Translations under genes and position numbers: made by a program
The notes under the pieces: generated by a model
Databases searched by the model: none
Seen by the model: the letters and a program-made list of their open reading frames with translations, nothing else
What the model was told of the DNA's origin: nothing
In this document: one piece after another, positions 35,181 through 46,754 of the stretch
Numbering within the stretch: position 1 is the stretch's first letter
Layout: each line of letters starts with the position of its first letter
Origin: Annona cherimola
Lineage: Eukaryota > Streptophyta > Magnoliopsida > Magnoliales > Annonaceae
Length of the DNA stretch: 64,000 nt
Reading direction: 5' to 3'
Assembly (NCBI GenBank): GCA_030490835.1
Contig: CM059975.1
Span: 6,227,579 to 6,291,578, forward strand

Positions 35181-35182
35181 AT

Positions 35183-36115
35183 AATGGGCTCCTTTTATGT
35201 GAAATCCCTTTTTTATATAAGAAATGATCTTTTTAATATTGACTAAGCAAATGTCTCCCTTAGTATATTTTAAAAAAATTTATTTATAATTTTTTTTACT
35301 TTTTTCTTCGCACACTTGTTATCTAAATATATTTAACCTATAAAACAAGTTTTACCATTTTTGGTATATGTAAATATTTTTTAAGATTTTTAAAAGTAAG
35401 GGTATTTTAAATACATATATGTATTTAAAAATCTAAATATATACATATTAAAAAATAATAAAATTTAGTTTATACATTAAATACATTTAGATGAACAAGT
35501 GTTTGAAAAAAAAAACCAAAAAAAATATTGTGAAAGAGTTTTTTGAAGTAGACTAAGTAATGCATTTGTTTAGCCCAAGCTAATAGAATTCTTACTCTTT
35601 TTATATAACATTTTTTATTTTTAAAATCTTAACGGTTAATAACAAAATTCACTTCATCAATTGTATTTAGTATCATTTATATTATCATAAAAATTCTCTC
35701 ATTTGTTTAGTATCATTGTGTATATGTCTCATTGTATAAATGTGTAAAATCAACATAAAAAAGTTTAATGCTAAAATATCAATTTTAAAATAGTATTTTT
35801 AATATCTAAACACTCTAAAACATCAATTATATATGAATAAATAATTCTATAAAGTATTATTACATTTTAATATATATGTAAATAGATCTAAATATTTTCA
35901 ATAATTTACACACGAATATATATATATATATTTGAGTAAATGTGCCAACCCACATACTTGATTTGGATAACCCACATACTTGATTTGGGAAAAATTTAGT
36001 CTATTAGCTAAAAAATGATATTAAATACAATAAATGAATTAGATCTTCTAATAAGGATCAAAATTTTAAACTTCAAAAAGGTTACATGACTTTGTTTTTA
36101 CGTAACCTGATTGCA
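35183..36115 (+). mobile_element. Family-A MITE interrupted by a foldback element
   Basis: The left end 'gggctccttttatgtgaaat' and 'ccctttttt' run to 35220. The sequence then resumes at 35598 with 'tttttatataacatttttta' and proceeds through the family-A core ('aaaatcaacataaaaaagtt', 'aaatagtatttttaatatct') to about 36115. The insertion between is described separately. Confidence 0.7.
35221..35597. mobile_element. Foldback MITE nested in family A, 11-bp target duplication
   Basis: TTTTTATATAA occurs immediately on both sides (35210-35220 and 35598-35608). The element's ends are imperfect inverted repeats: GAAATGATCTTTTTAATATT on the left, and AATAGAATTCTTACTC on the right. The arms continue with 'gcacacttgttatctaaata', 'ataaaacaagttttacca' and their complements. 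A 9-11 bp duplication is usual for Mutator-like elements, which suggests but does not prove that origin. Confidence 0.75.
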
Positions 36116-36181
36116 CAAAAGCAAAGTTCATATATAATTGTTGTATTGACAACTCACATGTAACAATATTTTTCTATTTTT

Positions 36182-36453
36182 GGCATGTTTGTTAGTTGCA
36201 AAGACTTTTTAAGCTAAAACTTTTTATTCTCTACAAATTTCTTATTTTTTAATCATTTTTCATATCTTATTATACAATTATCATATTTTTTAATCATTTA
36301 CTTGCAACTACCACTACCATTAACATATATATTTTGAATTTATTTTCTTTACTCTTTATTGTTTTCACTAATATTACATTATTTTCTCCAAATTTTAAAA
36401 CTTTTACACTAAAAACTTTTTATCCAAAAGTTTTATAACTTCCAAAACACACC
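36182..36453. mobile_element. Tourist-like MITE, degenerate
   Basis: Begins 'ggcatgtttgttagtt' and ends 'ccaaaacacacc', with the shared internal order ('aaaactttttattctctaca', 'aatcatttttcatatctta', 'aactttttatccaaaagttt'). The flanking TAA duplication is not evident. Confidence 0.65.
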
Positions 36454-36459
36454 ATTTGT

Positions 36460-37215
36460 TTAATAAAAAATTTTAATCTCCACTTCTAATATAAATAGAA
36501 GTTATAAACTTTCTCAATAAATAGAAGACAAACACTACTCTTTTTTTCCAACATAAATCAATTGACACAAAGGTCAATATGTCGTTTAGCTTAGTTACAC
36601 TCCTAATGCCCTTCACAAAAAAATTCGAGTTGGATGACTAAAATTTTTATTGAAAAGGTAGATTTTTTAAGAACATTGGAAAGGTAGATTTTGATTACTA
36701 TAGGAATTTTTTGTTCTTCATATTTGTTGCTTAGGCAACCGAATTTTAATTTTGTTGTAAAAGCGCTATCATCGGAAAGATGATTTTTTTAATTTTACAA
36801 GGAAAAGAATGATTATAATGGTTGCCAAAAATAGAATTTTTAATTTGCTCATGTGTATATATAAAGTACAATTTTTGTATTGGTATTTTATACATTATGG
36901 TATCTTGATATCACAGTGAAGTACATTTACAACCTTTCACATTATTGAGAGAATTTCCTTATAAATGCTTCATACCATGAGGAAATTTCAAAAATTTCCT
37001 ACTTTCAGAGTGATTATAAAATTTCAATTTCAGAAGGACTATATTACAAAATCCTCACTCATGAGGGAGGGAAGAGTTGAAACTCAGTTGGCTATATAGC
37101 AGCCTTTTAGGTTGTCACTAAGCCAATTGACCAGTGGCATAGGATAAATTTTAATTAAGGATAACTTTTCAAAAATTGTGTTTTTTGTAGCGTTTTATCT
37201 TTTTTGTTAATATAA
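36460..37215. other. AT-rich intergenic DNA
   Basis: Includes a degenerate 'cataccatgaggaaatttc' repeat piece at 36930-37090. No gene is recognised. Confidence 0.35.
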
Positions 37216-37457
37216 AAGGTATGTTGGAAAGTAATAAATTTTTTGACGCAAAACTTTTTGTATAAAAGTTTTTAAATTGATAGAAAATAATATGATATAA
37301 TAGGGATAACGGTAACGAGTAATGAAAATAAAGTTAAAATAGATAAATTAATTAAATGGATAATTGTGTATAAATGATTGAAAAGTACGGTTATCATATG
37401 GGAAAATGTAAAATAATAATTAAAAAATAAGATATCTTGGAGATTGAAAAGTTCGTA
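37216..37457 (-). mobile_element. Tourist-like MITE, reverse orientation, one end missing
   Basis: Internal blocks appear as reverse complements ('aaaataatatgatataatag', 'aaataaagttaaaatagat', 'gattgaaaagtacggttat'). The left end resembles 'ggtatgttgg' but the right end is lost near 37457, where an intact copy in the opposite orientation begins. Confidence 0.65.
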
Positions 37458-37466
37458 AATGAATAA

Positions 37467-37746
37467 GGGTGTGTTTGACAATGAGTATAAAATGTCAAGT
37501 TCAAAATTTTCAATCTAAAACTTTTAACTCTTCACAACTATCATATTTTTGATTATTTTTTCACATTTTCCTATACAACTGTTATACTTTTCAATTATTT
37601 CTATACGATTACCTATATAACTAGCCTCTCTATTTTAACTTTATCAACTTTAATCCTCATCATTACTCCTATCATTTTACATTATTTGACAACTTTTACT
37701 CTCCAAAATTTTTCACAAAAAATTTTATACATTCCCAAACACACCC
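37467..37746 (+). mobile_element. Tourist-like MITE, intact ends
   Basis: A 280-bp element from GGGTGTGTTTG to CAAACACACCC flanked by TAA (37464-37466 and 37747-37749). Internal sequence closely follows the copies at 5720 and 47241. Confidence 0.85.
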
Positions 37747-37749
37747 TAA

Positions 37750-38754
37750 ATTTTATATCGTTAACTATTGTTGTCTTTTTATTTATATTTTGGAGATATT
37801 TTATCGTTGTGTTTTTTAACTATTGATAATTAGGCTCGCGACGTCATGCGACTCTCTTTTTTTTCAAAAAAATTCTACTGCCCTTTTTTGCCCTATCACA
37901 AAAGGCGCCTGGAAGATTCGTCGCGGCAGCCAGCAGAGTCCGGTTAGCTTCAGCCTTGCTTGGGCGAGTCCTCGGTTACCGATAACCTGACGTCATGACC
38001 AACGCGATAAAGTATCCTGGATTCGTACCAGACGGCGGCGACTTCCGGCTACTGGAGCGGCGCGCCGTGGGGACCACGCAGGCGAATCACTCTCAGGCAC
38101 GTGTCGACCATCCATTGGTGAAAACATGCGGGGCACTACACGGCATCCCCTGCCGGGCTTTTCTTCCTGGGGCCGCGCTCCGGAGCCGAACGGGGGAAAG
38201 GCCCAACGAAATTCACCCGCGGACTTTAACGATAATTACGGGAATGCCATCTCGCTTTTGGAGAATTGGTGGATCCATCATTCATCTATCCATCATGTGA
38301 TGGATCTGCCTTCAAATCCTTCCAACTTGATCGTAGCCGTCGCGTCAATCCGGATTCGACAATGACTGGTCCGATTTATCGGGGAACATGTTAGGAGCGG
38401 GCGAATTTTCCGTGGGGCCCACCGAATTTTTGTACCGTGGCGAAAGGCCCGGCCAGACTCACGCGTGCAACAGTGAAATGGATCGCCTTTTCCTGGGCGA
38501 TGTGCCCCATCTGTGCTTGATTCAGCTTTTCAGCTGGTATGAATCGTATGATCGGGACGATTCGCACATCCATGTTGCTGATATCGTGGGCCAAACGACG
38601 GCCAATCATCTCCTAGTCACTTTGTGCAATTTATTACTATAATTAAATGTTTCAGCATATTTCCCGGCAGCGGGCTTCATTCGAAATGACTGGGATGTGA
38701 TGGAAATGGGATGAAAGGGGAGAATGACGGGCGCTGACCACGTGTAAGAGCATT
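37750..38754. other. Low-copy GC-richer island, no gene supported
   Basis: From about 37900 to 38640 GC content rises and 70-100-codon frames overlap on both strands, but none shows a domain. ACGT-type boxes (cacgtgtcg at 38099, ccacgtgta at 38739) occur. This could be a promoter or a gene remnant. Confidence 0.35.
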
Positions 38755-39060
38755 CCATGCATCTATTTTTTTATTATTTTTATTTTTATTTTACAAAAAT
38801 ATTAATCTAAGTGTATTTAATATGTATATCAATTTTTACTAATTTCATAAGTTTTTAGATATTTATTTCGAATTTTTAAAAATCAGTAAAATTACTAAAA
38901 TACTGCTGATTCTTAAAAATCCGAAATAAATATCTAAAAATCTCTAAAAATGTTAAAAATTGATATGCATGTTAAATACACTTTAGATTAACAAGTTCTT
39001 GAAAAAAAAATTTTTAAAAAAAAACAGTTGCGTGCGCTCAAGAGCATTGAGGCTTAATGC
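38755..39060. mobile_element. Foldback MITE
   Basis: Left arm 'ttaatctaagtgtatttaat', 'tttttagatatttatttcg' and 'tcagtaaaattactaaaata' pairs with the right arm up to 'ctttagattaacaagttctt'. Outer ends are 'aagagcattccatgcatc' and 'ctcaagagcattgaggct'. The centre lies near 38893. Confidence 0.75.
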
Positions 39061-39136
39061 TTTGGGTGCACCTGATCAGCGCCCGAGAGTGACGACAGAA
39101 TTTTACATTGGAAAATAAGAAAAATGTGGGTAGAAC

Positions 39137-40860
39137 CAGTGTTGTTAGAACCGAACCGGTAATTGAACCGGTAAAGGAACTGGTCTGGTTCGAACCGGTT
39201 CGACCGGTTAAGCGAACCGGTTCGAACCGGTGACGTCAGCATGACATATTTATGATGTCATAAATATTAAATTATTTTTAAATTTTAAGTAAATATATTA
39301 ATAAGTTAATCCTAATTTAACATCTATAATATAATTATGAGCCATTTATAAGTTTTTTTATACTTTAATTACAGAATTTGAAACCCAGATAATAAAATTT
39401 AATTAAATCTACCTTATCCAACAATGTCTAACAACATCTAACGACATCTAACAGCATCTAACCAGATCTAACGATATCTAACAGCATTTAGCTTTTAATA
39501 TCAATAAGTTAATCCTAATTTAGCACATGTAATATGATCTTCAGCTCTTTATAAGGTCATTTATACGTTAATTATATAACTTAAAACCCAGATAATATAA
39601 TTTAATGAAATCTACCTTAATCTAATAGCATCTAACGATATCTAATAGCATCTAACGACATTTAAGAGACACTCAAATTTTATGACATAAATAAAATATT
39701 AAAAATAAATTTCCAGATTGCACATAAATCGTCCTAGGTACTAAGAAATTCACCTAAAATCTAATTTTCTTATTTATTACTCGTCGGTATAAAGATACAT
39801 GTGATTATAATAATTCATATCTTATGGAAGATAATGTCAATTTAAAAATAGAATATTATTAATTGAATTAATATTTTTATTAAATAAAAACTTTATTGAA
39901 AATTACATCATTTTGTAGTTATTTTATATCATTTTCACTTTGCTTTAAGAGAAATTATATTGAAATTGAGGTTTTGATGCAATACTTAGTGATATTTAAA
40001 TTTTTTACACAAAAATTATATTTACATAACTTTGGAGATTCTATTAGATTATTAAGGAGTTTTTATAAAATTATTTTGAATGCTCTATATTGCAAATAAC
40101 GATCTGTGTATACACGAATTCAATGGTCCGCTGGACCACCAAAAGTTTTTTTTCCTCTTCTCCTCCCATTCGCAAGGTCGCTAATGGCTTCTGCATCGAC
40201 ATGGAAAAAGGGAAAACGATAAAGGTGGATGATCGACGAGCAGGTTGGCACAATAATGGGTTTTTCGTTTTTGGCGTCACTCCCTAAGAGCATGCTCCTT
40301 CCAATTTTGCGTCTGCTGAGAGAAAATGGAGGGCGACGGCTCTGCGGCTGTGCAAAAATCGATTTTGGGGCAGCCTGCTGGTCGCCGGAAATGGAGGTCG
40401 CTGCTGTTTCGCCTGCTGGTATTTCGGTTGTTGGTCTCGGCGAGGACGGGGGCGACTGTCACGAGGAAGACGAGGCGGCGTTGGCGGACGCTAACGGCGA
40501 TGAGGACGAAGACGGGGCCGGCAGTGGGTGCGACCAGAGAGTCAGAGACAGCGAGACTTCCCGGCGGACGGTGAAAGTGCGTGCGACAATGGCACGGGCG
40601 GGCGGACACGAGGAAGAGGCTCGGGCGGACGGGCAGCGCAGGGGTGGCTTCTGGCGTGTCGCGACTCGCGAGGAAGACGACGCGGGAGTGTTGAACCGGT
40701 CGAACCCGGTTGGACCAGCCTTTCCGGTTCGACCGTCGGTTCGACGGTTCAAGCGGTTTTTCTTAATTGAACCGAACCGCTAGTATTCGAACCGGATACG
40801 AGACCGGTTCCCGGTCGGACCGGTCCGACCGGCCGGTCCGGTCCGGTTTTAATAACACTG
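39137..40860. mobile_element. hAT-like element, 1.72 kb, perfect 8-bp duplication
   Basis: The element runs from CAGTGTTGTTAGAACCG to GGTTTTAATAACACTG and is flanked on both sides by GGTAGAAC (39129-39136 and 40861-40868). The 8-bp duplication places it in the hAT group. Both ends carry clustered GAACCGG / CCGGTTCGA subterminal motifs, typical transposase-binding repeats. The left half is AT-rich with internal duplications; the right half (40150-40790) is a GC-rich island. Its longest frame (40229-40783, +) shows no transposase or other domain, so the element is non-autonomous. Confidence 0.85.
39288..39665. repeat. Internal duplication with 'catctaac' tandem arrays
   Basis: The block 'aataagttaatcctaattta' occurs at about 39300 and 39504, followed in each case by 'acccagataata', 'aaatctacctta' and then a short array of 10-12-bp units built on 'catctaac(g/a)a'. 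The first array (about 39418-39488) has six or seven units, the second (about 39617-39664) about four. It lies wholly inside the hAT-like element. Confidence 0.75.
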
Positions 40861-40868
40861 GGTAGAAC

Positions 40869-41200
40869 GGCAATTATGTGCTGAAAAATGAGAGGTTGTT
40901 TTAAAAATTGTAAACGTTGGCCAAGCTCTAGGAGCGCTGATCGCATGGGACGGAGTCTTATCTTCGCAAGCCTGAGTTTCGCAGTTGGATCACTATATTT
41001 ATGGGCGTGGCTGTGTATACGTATTCTTTACGTGAGTATCTCTCCAGCCCATGAACTTTAATATAAGTTTAAGCAATATGATTATATACAACATGATATA
41101 TTTTAAACTAAAAAATAATATTTATTTATTTGATCTTATTTTTATTTTTATTTAGTTTTTCTTTATAAATACATTTTTCTAATGGGCTCCGCAAGCAGAG
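40869..41200. other. Intergenic, nothing recognised
   Basis: Short stretch between transposons; no motif or frame is supported. Confidence 0.35.
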
Positions 41201-41204
41201 CTAT

Positions 41205-41690
41205 GTAAACCTTTCGAATGGTAAGATTTTGATTCTTAATGGAAAATTCAATCTATTCGTTATGTTTAATATCATTTATTTATCTAGGAGACAAAGTTTC
41301 ATTTTGATCAAATATGTTTATAAGCTGCATTTATTGAAAAATATGTATATTTATGTGTAAATTATGAAAAATGGTTAGGTTCATTCACACATTTATTAGA
41401 ATGTAATAGTACTTTATAGAATCATTATCTACGTAGCAGTAATATTTTAGATGATTTAAATGTTAAATAAATATTTTAGAATTGATATTTTAACATTAAA
41501 CTATTTTATTACGTTGATTTTTCATATTTATAGATGGGACCATATACAGTAAAACTAAACAAATAAAAGAGTTTCTAAGATACTACAAATGATGCTAACA
41601 CAATGTATGAAGTAAATTTTCCATCAACCATACAAATTTTAAATATGAAGAGGGTAATATAAAAATGGAGTTTCACAAAAGCGTAACTGT
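41205..41690 (-). mobile_element. Family-A MITE, reverse orientation
   Basis: Core blocks appear as reverse complements ('aaactattttattacgttga', 'tagaatcattatctacgtag', 'tattagaatgtaatagtact'). It ends near 'ggagtttcacaaaagcgt', where a foldback copy begins directly. Confidence 0.6.
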
Positions 41691-41696
41691 TTTCTA

Positions 41697-41990
41697 ATTG
41701 TATTTAATCTGTATGTCAAGTTTTTCTATTTTACAATATTTTTACATTTTTATTTTTTATTTTTTAAAAAATCACCAATTTCAAGGGTATTTAAGTCATT
41801 TTTCATCTCTTAAAAACTTGATTTTAAAAAATATAAAATAAATATATAAAAGTATTGTAAACCAATGACACTTTGTATATAGATTGAATATACTTAGAAT
41901 AACATTTTTATGAAGAAAAAATTAAAAAAATATAATTAATTATAAAGATAAATGAATATTATATTTTGCCTTAGGATACATCATGATGTG
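41697..41990. mobile_element. Foldback MITE, left arm truncated
   Basis: Arms around 'tgtatttaatctgtatgtca' / 'tagattgaatatacttaga' and 'tttacaatatttttacattt' / complement, with centre near 41795 ('ggtatttaagtcatttt'). The outer ~70 bp of the right arm has no left partner, so the left end was lost at the border with the adjacent family-A copy. Confidence 0.65.
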
Positions 41991-42273
41991 CGAATCAAGA
42001 TCACAAGTTTAACATGTTGTATAAGATACATAGTACATATGTAACTCAAATTAAAAAATTGAAAACTTTTTTTTTTCGTACATGCCTTTGCAAATTATGT
42101 ATTTTAGTCATGTTTGAAGACAAGGAAAATTTATATTAAAAAATCTCACATTATTTGGTACTATGTGTCATTTTTAACGTACTTAGCCATATTATTCCTT
42201 TTTTTACAAGGTACCAATATTATTTCTATATTACATTTTTTATATTTTCCGTACAACTATTTTATTTGTTTTA

Positions 42274-42958
42274 GGGTGAATTTATCATATATCCATAAAT
42301 TTTACTCATAATTCCACGTATGCATCCGAACTTACAAAAATACCTCTTATACCCATGAATTTTTATTATAATTCCACATATACTCATGTCATTAAGTATC
42401 CTTAACCCCCTGTGAAATTTTATAGCTTAAAATTTATATTATAATGAATCTTTAATAATTTCATAACTATAAAATAATATATTATTTGAATATGAATCTT
42501 TAATTTTGAGCAAAACAACTCTAAATTATAATAAGACTTAGACATATTTGTTATTTTACATGGAGTTAACAACTCATTTAAGGTATGTTTGGGAATAGAT
42601 AAAACTTTTGATAAAATTATAAAAAGTAGAAATTGTCAAATGATGTGATATAATATGGGCAATTATGAGAAGTAAAAAGGATAAAATTAAAATAGATAGG
42701 TTAGTTGTATGGATAATAATGTAGAAAACGATCGAAAAGTAGGATAGTAGTATAGGAAAGTGTGAAAAATGATTAAAAAATATGATAGTTGTGGAGAATG
42801 AAAAATTTTAACTCGACATTTTCTATCAATTACAAAAACACATCTTTAATGAATTTTTAATGACATAGGTATAAGTGGAATTATAATAAAAATTTGTAAG
42901 TATGAAAGACATTTTTGAAAGTTCGTAGAAATAAATAAAATTTACTCATATATGCTCT
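42274..42958. mobile_element. Family-C MITE carrying a nested Tourist copy
   Basis: The left part ('aaattttactcataattcca', 'cccatgaatttttatta', 'gtcattaagtatcc') and the right part ('taatgacataggtataagtg', 'gtggaattataataaaaat') belong to one family-C element and are separated by a 265-bp Tourist-like insertion at 42582-42846. Without it the size would be about 420 bp. Confidence 0.7.
42582..42846 (-). mobile_element. Tourist-like MITE nested in family C
   Basis: Starts GGTATGTTTGGG, ends AAAAACACATCTT, with TAA on both sides (42579-42581 and 42847-42849). Internal blocks are reverse complements of the 5720 copy ('aattaaaatagataggttag', 'cgatcgaaaagtaggata'). Confidence 0.75.
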
Positions 42959-42975
42959 AGTTTTATTTTTTACTT

Positions 42976-43262
42976 AGAGCATGTTTATTTAAAATAAAAA
43001 TTTTGCAAACTATAACTTTTTAATTTAAAATTTTTCACTCTCGATAATTATCATATTTTTAATTATTTATTGACATCTTTTTGTACAACTACTTTGCATT
43101 TCAATTATTTATACACAGCAATTCATACAAGTAATTTATCTATTTTTACTTTATTATACTCACATCATTACTTCTACTATATTACATTATTTTCTATCAT
43201 TCAAAAACTTTTTCACTAAAAAATCTTTTATATGAAAGTTTTATCACTTTCTAAACACATCT
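42976..43262 (+). mobile_element. Tourist-like MITE, degenerate
   Basis: Starts 'gagcatgtttatttaaaat' and ends 'ctaaacacatctt'. The internal order is as in other copies ('aaatttttcactctcgataa', 'ctatttttactttattata', 'tctattatattacattatt'). Confidence 0.7.
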
Positions 43263-43556
43263 TCAATCATTATTTGTATTGATTTTATCTTTGTTATTTT
43301 TTACTCTTAATCATTATTTATATCTATTTTATTTTTTATTCCCTTCTACTCTTAATCATTACACATAACTATTTTATCGTTATGATGTTTACTCTTAATC
43401 ATTATTCACCGTGCAATACATTAATCTCGTGCTTTTAAAAAAAAATTATAATAATTTTTTCCATTACCAAATTGATAAGGCTAGCTAACTACCTTTGAAG
43501 CCTAAACCTCCATAGCACAAGGTGTTGCCATCTACGATGAATCATTTTCTATGTTA

Positions 43557-44008
43557 TAGGTGTATTTTGCAACAAGCGAAAAATGAGAAAGCTAAAACTT
43601 TTCTGGCTAAACCTTTTAATTGTCCATAATTGTCTATTTTTTAATTATTTTTTATATATTTCTATATAACTATCATACTTTTTAATCATTTTTATATAAT
43701 TATCCACACAATTAATATATTTATTTTAGCTTTATTGCCTTTACCCTTTATTTATGAAATGGAAAACATTTCAAATAATTTTTTTTCACTCTCCATATTG
43801 TTTAATTATTCTTAATTTATTCTTATACAACTATCTTGCTTTTTAATCATTTATACACAACTACATATGCATTTAATATATATATTTTAACTTTATTCTT
43901 TTTACTGATTATCATTACACCTATCATATCTTATCATTTTATCTCATTTAAAAAACTTTTACTTCAAAAACTTTTCATTAAAATTTTTATCAATTCATAA
44001 ACGCATCC
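43557..44008 (+). mobile_element. Two overlapping or nested degenerate Tourist-like MITEs
   Basis: From 'aggtgtattttgcaac' the Tourist order runs to about 43755, then restarts ('aaaacatttcaaataattt', 'ttcactctccatattg') and continues to 'ataaacgcatcc' at 44008. The restart means either a nested insertion or two adjacent copies. Confidence 0.55.
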
Positions 44009-46160
44009 ACAGTAAAACATACTTTTAAAGTAAATCTCTGTTTCCTCCCCTCTCTTCCTATTTTCTCATAGCACTATCGAATCATCCTCTCTCTTACCCT
44101 TAGGCTTCTATCCCTAGCACTGATACCGAACAATCGAGATTGTGACGGCGGAGACCAACAGCAGGCATGCGATGGTGAAGAGAGATTTGAGACGGGGTGG
44201 GAGAAAACTCTACCGGCAAGGAGGGATACGACCATAGGATGTCAGAGAGGGAGAAAAGGATAGAGCGGGAGCGGGAGAATGTGATAGATCAGAGAGAGAT
44301 GGGCAAAAGCACATACAGGTGAGAGGGGCCGGTTTGAAAACTTTCAGCTGCAGACTGTTGCAGTTTTTGAATTATTATTATTATTATTTTTTCAATGTTC
44401 CATATTATTTACGCTGGATCGAATGGCAGCCACATGTGGCCAAAAACTTCGAACGTTTACAACTGGTAATAATGGTCGCGATTCATTTGGAAACTATATG
44501 GATGTATTTGCAAATCACTCAATTTTTATCCGTGAGTGCAGATAATTATCGATTTTCAAGCATGGCCATGTGGACCTCTTAAACAAACACCATGATCACA
44601 TTTTTTAAAGGTTGCTAACTGTTGAGGATTTAATCAGGAGCTTATGCAGAACTCATGTGACGTCCTGCCCATTCCTCGACTTCGCCATGCTGGGTTAGAT
44701 GAATTGCGTCTCACTTCAATCATGGACGGTCGAAGTCGATAGCAGACGTGGTGGTGGGCCACATGCACCTGGTAGATATCTAACCCATCCCGTGAGAGCA
44801 TATGTGCGTGGCAGAAAAGTGAGACAGTCGTGCCAGGAATATTTGTGCACGACGCTCTCTTTCGAAGTGCTTCAAACGGTCCAAATCACGTCCGTGAACG
44901 GATATAAAATTCTCCCAACTTGGCACCAGGGAAAAAGGAGCTTGGTAAAAAATTGCCCTTTTTCACACAGCTACTGACGTCGGACCCAATATATTTCAGA
45001 ATAAATGCATGCCAACGGCATCCGTCTCATTCCTGTATCATGATGGCTGCTCACGGACAAGGTTGAAATTGTCTTCCATTCTTCAACATTTAAGGGGTGT
45101 ACGTAGAGCAGTGAAAATGAAAATTCTAAGGTTTAAATGTCGGGTAGATGCAGCAACCTCAAGTGTTTAGTCATTCAAGGTGGATAATGCGATAAAGAAA
45201 GAAGACCGACGTCCCCAACAACTTAAGGATGATGCAATACACTTTATCACATCCTTGCATTTTGAATTTTGGCCCCAAGGAGTTAGCTTCATCACTTCAG
45301 AAGTAGGTGGGGTGTTCAAAGCTTAGATGGAATAATGATGGGATGAGAATTTGGGATGAAAATATATTAATAATGGAAAAATGTGTATTGAAAAATGAAA
45401 AAAGTTGTATTAGAAATGAAAAAATAAGCTATTATTTTTTAGAATGAAAAAAATATTTTTAAAAAATAAAATATTCCGTCCTAGGATTATTCTATCCCCT
45501 GCATTTATATATTTTAACGCGAGCCTTGTCAATTGGACCCGAAGGAATGCGTTATACAATACCAATATAAACCTTTTATGTTGACTGGAATTTTAGAACA
45601 TTGCTTTGTGTATGATTTTGCGGAGTGGATAAAGTCATATTTAATATAGGTATTAAATTTTAGTTGTAAATAATATTAAATTTTTAGCTACAAGTAATAT
45701 AGTACTTTGTTGCATTCGGTGCCAAATGCGGCTGGCCACATGTAAATTTTTTTTTTCCGCTGTAGTAGCTTTATATCATTAGGGTTAAAAGCTAATTTTT
45801 AGTGATTGTAATTACTTATATGACTAAAAGTATTTTGGAAAACATTAATTTTGTTATAATGTAATTTAACATTACAAACATTCTGTTTCAATCGTCCGGA
45901 GGAACTGTAATTATAACAATAAGAAAATTTTAGATTGTTATATGTAGTTAAGATGTCTTACTAAAATATATAATTTTTACCTTAGGCATGCATGGATGGA
46001 TTCATTTTCTAAAGATTCGTTCTCGATTTCGACTCATTTATACTACAATTCCGCTATCAACTTAATTCCTAAAAGCAGCGCCCCGGCTTCCATTGAAGGT
46101 TCAGCCATTTCCTTTAATACCCAATTTCTAGCTGAAATAAATTTCCCAACAGAATTCTTG
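44009..46160. other. Low-copy intergenic DNA, no gene supported
   Basis: 44030-44310 is purine-rich on this strand with 'gagagagg' and 'gggagcggg' tracts. 44630-45000 is GC-richer with a 92-codon frame of no recognisable content. The remainder is AT-rich. Confidence 0.35.
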
Positions 46161-46164
46161 ATAA

Positions 46165-46570
46165 CCAATAAAAATTTTAAAAATACTCGGGTTGGGATTA
46201 GGTTCAATTTTTCAAAAGTAATTTGCAAATATACTCACCTAATTTTAAAAAGTACAAATAATTTTATATAATTTAACCATAATTGTAAATATATTTACGT
46301 TATTATGATGTCATTATTGCACTATCACGAAGTGCGTATATTTGCAAAATATATAAATTACGTGACTATATTTATATTTGCAAAAATAAAATATACATAT
46401 TTAATTTTTTATTTTAATATACTTATATAATTTTGCGTATCTTTGCAAATATATCAGTACAGTATTCGTACTATAATGGTATTGATATATTTGAGATTAT
46501 TAACAAAATATGTGAGATTATATGTAATTTTTAAAACTATATGTGTATATTTACAAATCCCCTATTTTTC
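46165..46570. repeat. Degenerate inverted-repeat MITE-like block
   Basis: 'atttgcaaatatactcacct' on the left and 'tatgtgtatatttacaaatc' on the right are roughly inverted, with internal 'gttattatgatgtcattatt'. Resembles the 32.9-33.4 kb element but too decayed to set boundaries. Confidence 0.45.
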
Positions 46571-46754
46571 AAAAATACGAAAAAAGATCACGTATAGTTT
46601 GAATGAAAAGATTATGGTTTGAGGTGATTCCAATGATTTCCATCCCAACATAACCATTTTAGGTCGAACCCACGCTTTATGAGCCGACAAATGTGCAAAA
46701 GCGCAGCTGATTTGTTAAGGAAAGTAGGGGATGGTGCAATAAGGATAAAATGAT

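Noticed and set aside
40229..40783. 184-codon open frame as a gene
   Set aside because: It lies within a non-autonomous hAT-like element, overlaps similar-length frames on the other strand, and its acidic and Arg-rich stretches reflect GC-rich simple sequence. Kept only as part of the transposon's GC island.
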